Positions 1 through 9,822 of a stretch of DNA of 64,000 nt are shown here, one piece after another. This DNA comes from an uncultured Altererythrobacter sp. (GTDB taxonomy: Bacteria > Pseudomonadota > Alphaproteobacteria > Sphingomonadales > Sphingomonadaceae). Positions within the stretch are counted from its first letter, which is position 1. Every line of letters begins with the position of its first letter. Under the pieces are notes generated by a model. The model saw only the letters and a list, made by a program, of their open reading frames with translations. It was not told the DNA's origin and made no database searches. The translations under genes and the position numbers were made by a program. The stretch is taken from contig CAJXJY010000001.1 in NCBI GenBank assembly GCA_913055875.1, forward strand, positions 62,001-126,000, written 5' to 3'.

Positions 1-198
1 GCGGTCGAGGAAGTCGATCAGCAGCTCGGCGTTGCAGCCCTTGGTGCCGAGATGGACGTCGCTGATCCAGATCGTGCGGTAGCGCGTGCGCTTCATCCCC
101 GACGGTTCCGGGATGGCGCTCCTGACCGGCGGGAAGCTGGCGACATTGGCCAGTTCGCCGAGCTGTTCGGTGAAATCCGGAATGTGTTCGTCGGACAT
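1..198 (-). CDS. UDP-2,3-diacylglucosamine diphosphatase-like metallophosphoesterase, N-terminal part
   Basis: The reading frame starts at ATG 198-196 and runs off the left edge, so only 66 residues are visible. Residues 44-55 read WISDVHLGTKGC, the first metal-binding motif (D-x-H) of the calcineurin-like phosphoesterases grouped with LpxH-type lipid A enzymes (COG2908). Residues before it form a short polar N-terminal extension. By family, the enzyme would act on UDP-2,3-diacylglucosamine or a related nucleotide-linked lipid at the inner membrane. The substrate cannot be fixed from this fragment, and a general phosphoesterase is possible. Confidence 0.75.
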   Translation of the reverse strand, partial: MSDEHIPDFTEQLGELANVASFPPVRSAIPEPSGMKRTRYRTIWISDVHLGTKGCNAELLIDFLDR

Positions 199-340
199 GG
201 TCGAAACCCCCGCGGCGAGCCCTTGTGCCCGCTGGCGTGGCAGGAGTTTGTTACAACCGATTCACAGTCCGGTGACGGTTCGGAGTCGGGAGGCGTGTTT
301 GTGTCAAGGGATTGTCATGCAGATTCCCGGACAAGTCCCC

Positions 341-376
341 GTCATCCCCGCGAAAGCGGGGATCCATCTCCCGACC
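341..376 (+). repeat. Left inverted repeat of GIY-YIG element
   Basis: This 36-bp sequence begins GTCATCCCCGCGAAAGCGGG and contains a strong internal hairpin (TCCCCGC-GAAA-GCGGGGA). It matches the reverse complement of 685-720 at 34 of 36 positions. It ends 4 bp from the stop codon of the GIY-YIG gene. Confidence 0.85.
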
Positions 377-380
377 CTGC

Positions 381-677
381 TCATCGGTTTATCTCGAACC
401 AACGGTCGCGCCAGTCCGAATTATCGCGCTCGATCAGTTCCACTTTCCACGCCCGCCGCCACTTCTTGACGGCTTTCTCGCGCGCGATCGCATCTTCGAT
501 GCGGTCGTGGTGCTCGCAATAGACCAGCTTGGAGATTTCGTACCGACGGCAGAAGGCGCTGCCCTTGCCCTCGCGGTGCTGGACCATGCGGGCGGCGATA
601 TCGGCGGTGACGCCCGTGTAGAGCGCACCGTGTTTGCGGTTGGCGAGGATGTAGACCCAGCCGCCGCGTTCGCTCAT
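381..677 (-). CDS. GIY-YIG nuclease family protein
   Basis: The 98-residue protein carries the compact GIY-YIG fold: WVYILANR near residue 7, then ALYTGVTADIAARM with the catalytic-type arginine, and AIAREKAVKKWRRAWKVELI with the expected glutamate. It belongs to the small stand-alone group related to YhbQ, whose cellular substrates are poorly known. The frame is open upstream to 794, but that part only translates the flanking repeat, so ATG 677 was chosen. No clear ribosome-binding site precedes it. The gene is bracketed within 4 and 7 bp by inverted copies of a palindromic repeat, which suggests a mobile or repeat-associated unit rather than an ordinary housekeeping nuclease. Confidence 0.9.
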   Translation of the reverse strand: MSERGGWVYILANRKHGALYTGVTADIAARMVQHREGKGSAFCRRYEISKLVYCEHHDRIEDAIAREKAVKKWRRAWKVELIERDNSDWRDRWFEINR

Positions 678-684
678 TGGGCAT

Positions 685-720
685 GGGCGGGAGATGGGTC
701 CCCGCTTTCGCGGGGATGAC
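685..720 (-). repeat. Right inverted repeat of GIY-YIG element
   Basis: This is the inverted partner of 341-376 with two differences in 36 bp. It starts 7 bp upstream of the nuclease start codon, so the whole 380-bp unit is repeat, gene, repeat. Confidence 0.85.
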
Positions 721-735
721 GAGATGGACTGTGCG

Positions 736-1743
736 TTACGATCCCACCTCGAGCACGATCTTGCCGATATGGTCGCCCGCTTCCATCCGCGCATGCGCGG
801 CGGCGGCTTCGGCGAGCGGGAAGGTCTCGTCCATCACCGGGCGCAGGCGGCGTTCTTCGAACAGCGGCCAGGCGTTGCGCTCGATCTCGCCCGCGAGCAG
901 CGTCTTGAACGCGTCCGAACGCGGGCGCAGCGTCGAGCCGGTCAGCGTGTAGCGCCGCGACATGATCACCGCCATGTTGAGCTCGGCCTGCATCCCGCCG
1001 AGCACCGCGATGGTCACGTGGCGCCCGTCCTCGGCAAGGCATTTGAGGTTGCGCGCCACGTAATCGCCCGAGACCATGTCGAGCACCACTTCGACGCCCT
1101 TCCCTCCGGTGAAGCTCTTCACGTCCTCGACGAAATCGGCCTCGCGGTAATTGATCGACAGGTCCGCCCCGAACCCGCGCGAGGCCTCGCATTTGGCCTC
1201 GTCGCCGCAGGTGGTGATCACCGTCAGCCCGAACGCCTTGCCCAGCATCGTCGCCATCGTCCCGATCCCGCTGGTGCCGCCATGGACCAGCAGGCTTTCG
1301 CCCTCCTTGGCCCAGCCGCGCTCGAACACGTTGTGCCACACGGTGAACAGCGTTTCGGGGATCGCCGCCGCCTCGTCCATCGGCATGCCGCCGGCCACCG
1401 GCAGGCAATGGCCGATATGCGCGAGGCAGTATTCGGCATAGCCGCCGCCCGAGACCAGCGCGCAGACGCGCTCGCCGAGATAGTCCTCCGGCACGCCCGG
1501 CCCGACCGCCACCACTTCGCCCGACACTTCCAGCCCCGGGATCGGCGAGGCGCCCGGCGGCGGCGGATAGAGGCCCTGCCGCTGGATGCAGTCGGGGCGG
1601 TTGACGCCGGCATGGGCGACGCGCAGCAGTACCTGCCCCTCGCCCGGCTGCGGCACCGCGACCGTTTCGGGCCGCAGCACGTCCGGGCCCCCCGGCGCAT
1701 CGAAGCCGATTGCAGTCATCTGCTCGGGAATTTCGCCAGCCAT
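736..1743 (-). CDS. NAD(P)H-quinone oxidoreductase, PIG3-like zinc-free MDR family
   Basis: The 335-residue protein is a medium-chain dehydrogenase/reductase of the quinone oxidoreductase type. A GroES-like substrate domain occupies about residues 1-130. The Rossmann domain has its nucleotide loop at 155-161 (GGTSGIG). The catalytic zinc cysteine/histidine set of alcohol dehydrogenases is absent. GVNRPDCIQRQGLYPPPPG around residues 47-65 is typical of the TIGR02824/PIG3 group. It should reduce quinones or enals with NADPH in the cytoplasm. It is transcribed away from the DUF1192 gene, with 141 bp between them. Confidence 0.9.
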   Translation of the reverse strand: MAGEIPEQMTAIGFDAPGGPDVLRPETVAVPQPGEGQVLLRVAHAGVNRPDCIQRQGLYPPPPGASPIPGLEVSGEVVAVGPGVPEDYLGERVCALVSGGGYAEYCLAHIGHCLPVAGGMPMDEAAAIPETLFTVWHNVFERGWAKEGESLLVHGGTSGIGTMATMLGKAFGLTVITTCGDEAKCEASRGFGADLSINYREADFVEDVKSFTGGKGVEVVLDMVSGDYVARNLKCLAEDGRHVTIAVLGGMQAELNMAVIMSRRYTLTGSTLRPRSDAFKTLLAGEIERNAWPLFEERRLRPVMDETFPLAEAAAAHARMEAGDHIGKIVLEVGS

Positions 1744-1884
1744 GCCTGCCCCTCATGCGCGAAATGATCCGGTCGCCGCCCGTTGCGCCCCTGTTGCGAA
1801 CGGGCGACAGCCCCTTGTGCGCCGCGTCACCTAACCCCACCTCTCATTGACAGCAAGCGTTCCGGCTTGCGATGCTGCACCCCG

Positions 1885-2088
1885 ATGGATCTCGAAGACC
1901 TCCCGCGCCCCAGGGGCGATGCCGCGAGCAAGCTCGCCGGAGAGGATCTCGCCCCCTATTCGCAGGACGAGCTGGCCGAACGGATCGAACTGCTCGAAGC
2001 GGAAATCGCACGGGTGAAGGCGCATCGCGACAGAGCCGCCGCGCACCGGGCGGCGGCGGATTCGCTGTTCAAGACGTCGGGTTCCTAG
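1885..2088 (+). CDS. DUF1192 family protein
   Basis: This 67-residue cytoplasmic protein begins MDLEDLPRPR and continues with a helical, coiled-coil-prone stretch (DELAERIELLEAEIARVKAH). That is the layout of the alphaproteobacterial DUF1192 family, whose function is unknown. The frame is open further upstream, but only the ATG at 1885 gives the family-typical N terminus. The stop codon TAG is followed directly by the ATG of the next gene, so translation of the two is probably coupled. Confidence 0.85.
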   Translation: MDLEDLPRPRGDAASKLAGEDLAPYSQDELAERIELLEAEIARVKAHRDRAAAHRAAADSLFKTSGS

Positions 2089-2715
2089 ATGCACCGCGTG
2101 CGTTTGCTGCTCCTGGCGCTGTCCGGCATGGTCCTGACGGCCAACGCGCCGAAGGCGAACTTCCACGAACCGGCCTATACGGTTCTCCCCGTATTCCGGA
2201 TCGATCTCGCCGATGGCTCGCTTCACACGTTCAAGAGCAACAGATTGGAGTGGGCGCCGATCGAGGATTGTTCGACCGACGAGGTCTTCTGCATACGTTC
2301 GCTGTGTGCGCCATCCGCCTTGCCGAGCCCGCCCATGCCGGCCTGTGCGCCCGGAGACGAGCTGGCACTGCTGTGGCCGCGGGCATGCGTGCGGCATTTC
2401 GAAGTCGGCGAGACGATCGAACATGCCGGGATGAGAGCGCAGGTCATCGGCCACTACGATCGCATCATCCATCACACCGGCATGCGCAGCCGGGAATTGG
2501 TGTTGCTCGTCGAAGGCCAACCCGATCTCGCGCTGCTCGTTTCCGGCACCCGCGTGCGCGGCTTCCTCATCGACACGGCCGAACGGGGGCAGATCATGCG
2601 CCGCTTCGAGCGGAATCGCGTCTTCGATTCGAGCAATGCGAACGACCCGGATTTCCCCGGATTGATCATCACTCGGGTCCTTCCCTCGGGGTTGAGCGGA
2701 CCGTGCACGAAATGA
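2089..2715 (+). CDS. Secreted protein of unknown function
   Basis: I do not recognise a family for this 208-residue protein. It opens with a signal-peptide-like segment (MHRVRLLLLALSGMVLTANA) and has four cysteines between about residues 60 and 104 that could form disulfides in the periplasm. The rest is a mixed, probably beta-rich domain without catalytic motifs I can name. It starts at the base after the DUF1192 stop codon and ends about 120 bp before clpA. No membrane helix is evident after the signal. Confidence 0.75.
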   Translation: MHRVRLLLLALSGMVLTANAPKANFHEPAYTVLPVFRIDLADGSLHTFKSNRLEWAPIEDCSTDEVFCIRSLCAPSALPSPPMPACAPGDELALLWPRACVRHFEVGETIEHAGMRAQVIGHYDRIIHHTGMRSRELVLLVEGQPDLALLVSGTRVRGFLIDTAERGQIMRRFERNRVFDSSNANDPDFPGLIITRVLPSGLSGPCTK

Positions 2716-2836
2716 CCGCTTCCTCGCACAAGGTTTCGCAATCGCCCGGCATCGTCCCATATAAGGTTTCGTTAACCCCGTTTCTTCATACTCTTCCGCA
2801 AGGCGGTCGCCGCCTTTAGCCACGAAAGATCGCCGA

Positions 2837-5227
<2,391 letters not shown>

Positions 5228-5315
5228 TAGCCGCTCCGTTCCGGCGGAAGTTTGCCCTCACCGGCGCAATGTGCATACTCGCGCGCGGCGAGGGGTCGCC
5301 AGTGGGGGACACATC

Positions 5316-8300
5316 ATGCGCACGATCGGCGCGGTTTGCACGATTTTCGGAATTTCGGCGGCGCTGGTGCTGGCGGCGGCATGGCCCGCCATCGCCACCA
5401 CCCAGCAACAGCCGCAGATCGATCCCAATGCGAGCTATCCCTGCTGCAACCCGCAGACCGGCGAAATCGTCGGCGAGATGACGATCATGGCCTGTGCCCA
5501 GCGCCCGGGGCATGTGCCGAAAATCCCCGGCACGCCCGGCAGCGAGAACCTGTGCGCGGCGCCGCAGGGCGGCGGGGGCGGCCCGGCCGGAGATCCCGGC
5601 GACAACATGCTCGCCCCAACCGAGATTCGCGCTTTCGAGGACGAGCCGGTCTGGGACGAATACGAGGATAATATCCCGAACGGCAGTTTCGAACGCTGGC
5701 GCGGCAAGCATCCGATCGGTTTCGGCAGTTATCGCCGCCACGAATCGGTGCGCGAGTTCCCGCCCGAACTGCGCGATTTCGAAACCGTGTTCCGCAGCGG
5801 CGAGGCCTTCGAAGGCGGTACCGCGATCGAACTCAAGAACTTCTATCTCGACATCCGCAACCGGCTGCAGGGGGCGGCGCAGATCCCCCCGCAGGTCCGC
5901 CGGATCCTCGAAAACTTGGCGCTGCCCGGCGGCACGTTGACCTGCAAGGACAACTGCCCGCTCGGCGCGACCCGCGGCGGCTCGGCGCGCGAATTGCGCA
6001 TCCCGGTCGAAGCGGGCGGCAACGCGATCTGCGGCGCCTATCGCGACGAGCTCAAAGGCACGGACGTGCTGTTCGCCAGCGTCTCGCTATACGCGGGCGG
6101 CGATATGCCGGTGGCCGGCGCGACGGCGATGGATATCCGCTCGGTCTATCGCAGCCGCGACCGCGACGGGTGGATCAAGTTCCGCCTGCCGATCGACCGC
6201 AACCCGATGGGCGGGAGCGGCGATCCGAGCGAGGCCACGATCCAGTTCCAGATCATGTCGAGCATCAACCCCGCCGCGGCCACGTTCGGCGGGCTTAACG
6301 GCCCGATGCTGAACAAGGACAGCCGGGTGCTGATCGACGCGGTGCATTTCTGCAAGGTGATCGACCTGCAGGTAACCGACAGCGAGAGCACCGGAGGTGC
6401 CGAAGTACCCGAAAGCGAGGACGAGCTCGGCGGTATGACCTGGGTCAACTGGGACAATGACGATGCCGACGGCATTTTCGATCACGAGGATACCGAGGTC
6501 GGCGAAGCCGAGGACGATCTCGCCAAGCTGGTCATGACCCTGCCGCAGAACGCGCGCGGCGAAGCGATCCTCAAGACCGTGTCGGGCGGAGGCAAGTTCA
6601 AGCTGTGGGAGAGCGAGACCAAGGCGCCCGGGACGCTGTGGTCGAAATCGGACCAGCCGCTCGAGATCGAGGAGGAATTCGAACTGCGCGACGGCGAATA
6701 CGTCAAGGAATTGTGGGTCGAGGGGCTCGAAGTCAGCGAAGAGACCGGCGAGATCGAATGGGAGTTCGAATACCGTCCGGAAAGCGGCGCTCCGGCCGAA
6801 ACCGACACGGTCGCCTTTACCGTGCTCGGCGTCGACGAACTGAGCTGGAAGGGCATCGAAAACAGCCGCAACGACGACGAGAACCTCGATCCCGACCCCA
6901 ACCACCCGATCGTCGAGGCGCGCGCGGGCGGACCGGTCGCCGACCCCGACAAGGATGCGCCCGTGCGCGTGTTCCCGGGCAAGCGTTTCGTCGGCGCAAG
7001 CCCGACCGAGAACCGGCGCGACGAGGTCGAACTGGTCATCAGGATGGCGGCGCCGCCGCCCCGGGCCACGTTGCTTTATCTGCGCTCCTTCGACATCGAC
7101 GATCCGTCGGCCAATGACGACGAAGTCGACGACGAAACCAGCCGCGGCGACAACCGGCAGGATTTCGGCGGGGGCAACGGGGATTTCACGCTCAACGATC
7201 GCAGCAGGCTCGAATACCAGGTCAATCGCGAGGAGCATCGCACCGGCTTCCGCGTGACCATGCAGCCGGGCGACAATTTCCGCGTCGTCGCGTTCGGCGA
7301 CGAGGATTTCATCGGACGGATCGAGAACGACGACACCAAACTGGGCAAGAAGTGGGAGGACGGCGCGCGGATCGTCGATCCGGCGGTGCTCGACAGCGGC
7401 AAAACGCCCGAGGACGCCGAAGTGCGCGAAGCGGATCATTTCGTGTCCGACACGCTGACCGTGTGGCGCTTCCTCCACGTCGAACTCGATTCGATGAGTG
7501 CGGTCGAGAAGCAGCAGGTCAGCGGCACGATCTACCGCATCCAGCCGGCGGGAACGATCAGCGGATTGCCGGCGCAGACGCTGTTCACCAATGCCGATAT
7601 CGTCGACCAGCGCCCGCCCTCGGCCGACGGGCCGCGCGGACAGGTCGACAGCTTCCGCGGCGGGCGGCTGAGCGTCGCCGGCTACAGCTTCGCGGTCGCG
7701 GGCAACACCGCCAATGGCAGCACCGACGACCGGATCACGATAGCCGGATCGAATCTCAACGATCCGGCGGTGCTGAACGCCATCATCCGCCAGACCTTCA
7801 CCATGGTCGACGACGATATCGCCCCGATCGCGCTGGCAGGATCGCCGGGCACGACCGGCCCATGGAACGACGGCGCCGCGATCCCGCTGCCGCCCGACGA
7901 CCGGCTGCGCGACACGTCCGACAACGCCTATTTCCCGGCCTATGTCTATCCGCGGCTCGACACGCTCAGGCACAGCGCCGGATCGTTCCCCTTCGTCGGT
8001 AATCTCAAGACCGACCGCGACATCACCTATATTCGCAGTTTTTTCAGCCAATACAGCGCGCTCGACTATCATGACGACCCCGATATCTGGACCGCCTACC
8101 TGCTCGGCGCCTTCCAGGGGGTGCATTGGGAGGATGCCGACGGCGCGGGTGTGGGCGGCGTCGCCGGCGAGGCCGACGGCACCAAGGGGACCGGCGCGCT
8201 GATCTACTGGGCCAGCGGCGGCGAACTGGAAGCCACCAACAATTCGGGGCCCGGATGGCGGCTGATCGACGCGGTGGTGCACGAGATCGGGCACCTGTTC

Positions 8301-8417
8301 GGCGGTGATCACGATCAGGAGGGGCTGATGTCGGACGGCGTCGACGGGCATCCGCCGCCGACCGGCGATTTCAGCCCCAAGACCCTCGACAAGATCAGGA
8401 GCGCGCAGAACCCCTAG
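5316..8417 (+). CDS. Large secreted metzincin-like zinc metalloprotease-domain protein
   Basis: The 1033-residue protein starts at ATG 5316 with a signal peptide (hydrophobic residues 5-24, likely cut after AIA at about 27). The centre is very acidic and includes NWDNDDADGIFDHEDTE at about 378-394, a calcium-binding, thrombospondin-type-3-like pattern, followed by beta-sandwich-like sequence. Near the C terminus is HEIGHLFGGDHD (989-1000), the HExxHxxGxxHD zinc signature of metzincins, and LMSDG with Met1005 is a plausible Met-turn. I infer an exported Ca2+/Zn2+ protease or a surface protein with a protease-like terminus. I cannot assign the 980 residues ahead of the motif to a named family. 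Confidence 0.8.
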   Translation: MRTIGAVCTIFGISAALVLAAAWPAIATTQQQPQIDPNASYPCCNPQTGEIVGEMTIMACAQRPGHVPKIPGTPGSENLCAAPQGGGGGPAGDPGDNMLAPTEIRAFEDEPVWDEYEDNIPNGSFERWRGKHPIGFGSYRRHESVREFPPELRDFETVFRSGEAFEGGTAIELKNFYLDIRNRLQGAAQIPPQVRRILENLALPGGTLTCKDNCPLGATRGGSARELRIPVEAGGNAICGAYRDELKGTDVLFASVSLYAGGDMPVAGATAMDIRSVYRSRDRDGWIKFRLPIDRNPMGGSGDPSEATIQFQIMSSINPAAATFGGLNGPMLNKDSRVLIDAVHFCKVIDLQVTDSESTGGAEVPESEDELGGMTWVNWDNDDADGIFDHEDTEVGEAEDDLAKLVMTLPQNARGEAILKTVSGGGKFKLWESETKAPGTLWSKSDQPLEIEEEFELRDGEYVKELWVEGLEVSEETGEIEWEFEYRPESGAPAETDTVAFTVLGVDELSWKGIENSRNDDENLDPDPNHPIVEARAGGPVADPDKDAPVRVFPGKRFVGASPTENRRDEVELVIRMAAPPPRATLLYLRSFDIDDPSANDDEVDDETSRGDNRQDFGGGNGDFTLNDRSRLEYQVNREEHRTGFRVTMQPGDNFRVVAFGDEDFIGRIENDDTKLGKKWEDGARIVDPAVLDSGKTPEDAEVREADHFVSDTLTVWRFLHVELDSMSAVEKQQVSGTIYRIQPAGTISGLPAQTLFTNADIVDQRPPSADGPRGQVDSFRGGRLSVAGYSFAVAGNTANGSTDDRITIAGSNLNDPAVLNAIIRQTFTMVDDDIAPIALAGSPGTTGPWNDGAAIPLPPDDRLRDTSDNAYFPAYVYPRLDTLRHSAGSFPFVGNLKTDRDITYIRSFFSQYSALDYHDDPDIWTAYLLGAFQGVHWEDADGAGVGGVAGEADGTKGTGALIYWASGGELEATNNSGPGWRLIDAVVHEIGHLFGGDHDQEGLMSDGVDGHPPPTGDFSPKTLDKIRSAQNP

Positions 8418-8649
8418 CGTCGTTTTCGGCTTCGCTGAATCGGCACCGGCCCGCTCCCCGCGTTCGGGCGAGGAAGGATTCCGGGGGAATGCTTCCCCCG
8501 GACGGCGGCCACCCAACGATAGTAAACTATGGGTGGCCGGGTGGGGGCGTGGGCCAGCGCCGCATCCGTTTCAGCTTTGCTGAAACAGAGTCCAGCGTCC
8601 CCGGCCCGATCGCGCGGAACCGCCCGATGGGCCGTGCCGTTGCCCTTGC
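8418..8649. repeat. Intergenic repeat copy A (degenerate beta module with border hairpins)
   Basis: The gap between two tandem genes holds a GGTTTTCGGC/GAATCGGCACCGGCC border segment (8421-8458). A degenerate beta palindrome at 8507-8555 has an intact right arm (GGGTGGCCGGGTGGGGGCGT) but a decayed left arm. A border hairpin lies at 8568-8586. Confidence 0.75.
8568..8586. terminator. Symmetric hairpin GTTTCAGC-TTT-GCTGAAAC
   Basis: A perfect 8-bp stem with a 3-nt loop sits at the edge of repeat copy A. It has no long T run, so termination is only possible. Similar GTTTC...GAAAC hairpins occur at 28792-28810 and 43190-43204. Confidence 0.4.
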
Positions 8650-9681
8650 ATGCCCGCACCCTTCTCATGGATCCGGCCCGAACCGCACGGCATCCACGTC
8701 GTGCCGGCCGATTGCTGGATCGATCCCTCGCGCCCGGTCGACAAGGCGCTGGTGACGCACGGCCACGCGGACCACGCGCGCGGCGGCCATGGCGAGACCG
8801 TCGCCACGCCTGCGACGCTGGCGATCATGGAGCTGCGCTATCGCACCGGTGCCGAGGACGAGGCGGGCGAAGTCCCGCACAGGGCCGTTCCGGTCGAATA
8901 CGGCGAGACGATCCGCCTGCCCGGCGGGGTCGACGCGACCTATGTCCCGGCAGGCCACGTGCTCGGCAGCGCGCAGATCCTGCTCGAACATGCGGGCGAG
9001 CGGGTCGTCGTTACCGGCGACTACAAGCGACGGCCCGATCCGACCTGCCCGCCCTTCGAAGTGCAGCCCTGCGACATTTTCATCACCGAGGCGACCTTCG
9101 GCCTGCCGGTGTTCTGCCATCCGCCGATCGAGGACGAGATGGCCAAGCTGCTCGATCGGCTCGCCGCCTATCCCGAGCGCTGCGTGCTGGTCGGCGCCTA
9201 TGCGCTGGGCAAGGCGCAGCGGGTGATCGCCGAACTGCGCCGCGCCGGGCACGATGCCCCGATCTATCTCCACGGCGCGATGGAGAAGATGTGCCGTCTC
9301 TACGAAGAGCATGGAGTCGAACTGGGAGAATTGCGGCTGGTCTCCGACCATACGAAGGACCAGATGCGCGGAGCGATCGTCGTCTGCCCGCCATCGGCGC
9401 TCAACGACCGCTGGAGCCGCCGCCTGCCCGATCCGGTCACCGCGATGGCATCGGGCTGGATGCGCGTGCGCCAGCGTGCCCGGCAGCGCAATGTCGAATT
9501 GCCGCTGGTGATTTCCGACCATGCGGACTGGAGCGAACTGACCCGCACGATCGACGAAGTCGACGCGCAGGAAACCTGGATCACGCATGGCCGCGAAGAC
9601 GCGCTGTTGCGCTGGTGTCAGTTGCACCAGCGGCGCGCGCGGGCATTGGCGATGGTCGGGCGTGAGGATGAGGATGATTGA
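8650..9681 (+). CDS. Ligase-associated DNA exonuclease (metallo-beta-lactamase fold)
   Basis: The 343-residue protein has the MBL metal motif THGHADHARGGH (H37, H39, D41, H42), the AGHVLGSAQ segment, and a later SDHADW motif, as in CPSF73/SNM1-like nucleases. The group annotated as ligase-associated exonuclease (TIGR04122) is found beside ATP-dependent DNA ligases, and here the ligase follows 141 bp downstream on the same strand. The pair is thought to process and seal DNA ends in a repair pathway that often includes an Lhr-type helicase and an associated phosphoesterase. Neither partner is in this window. Confidence 0.92.
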   Translation: MPAPFSWIRPEPHGIHVVPADCWIDPSRPVDKALVTHGHADHARGGHGETVATPATLAIMELRYRTGAEDEAGEVPHRAVPVEYGETIRLPGGVDATYVPAGHVLGSAQILLEHAGERVVVTGDYKRRPDPTCPPFEVQPCDIFITEATFGLPVFCHPPIEDEMAKLLDRLAAYPERCVLVGAYALGKAQRVIAELRRAGHDAPIYLHGAMEKMCRLYEEHGVELGELRLVSDHTKDQMRGAIVVCPPSALNDRWSRRLPDPVTAMASGWMRVRQRARQRNVELPLVISDHADWSELTRTIDEVDAQETWITHGREDALLRWCQLHQRRARALAMVGREDEDD

Positions 9682-9691
9682 GCAGTGCAAG

Positions 9692-9820
9692 TTCCTCCCC
9701 CACCGGGGGAGGGGGACCATGCGAAGCATGGTGGAGGGGCACGTGCCAGAGGTGTCGAGCTTGTGGAACGTGCCCCTCCACCACCCTGCGGGTGGTCCCC
9801 CTCCCCGTTCCGGGGAGGAA
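9692..9820. repeat. 129-bp inverted repeat between exonuclease and ligase
   Basis: Arms 9692-9744 and 9768-9820 pair over about 53 bp. Each arm also contains smaller hairpins: ACCATGC-GAA-GCATGGT in the left arm and ACCACCC-TGC-GGGTGGT in the right. The inner stems differ in sequence but both stay paired. The terminal GGGGAGGAA of the right arm serves as the Shine-Dalgarno of the ligase gene. Confidence 0.9.
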
Positions 9821-9822
9821 TG

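Noticed and set aside
381-794. Longer GIY-YIG protein starting at 794
   Set aside because: The extra 39 residues translate the right inverted repeat (SSPRKRGPIS) and part of the next gene's end. The conserved domain starts at 677.
6087-8516. Long minus-strand frame opposite the metzincin gene (809 codons)
   Set aside because: The sense strand has signal peptide, motifs and plausible composition; the antisense product has none.
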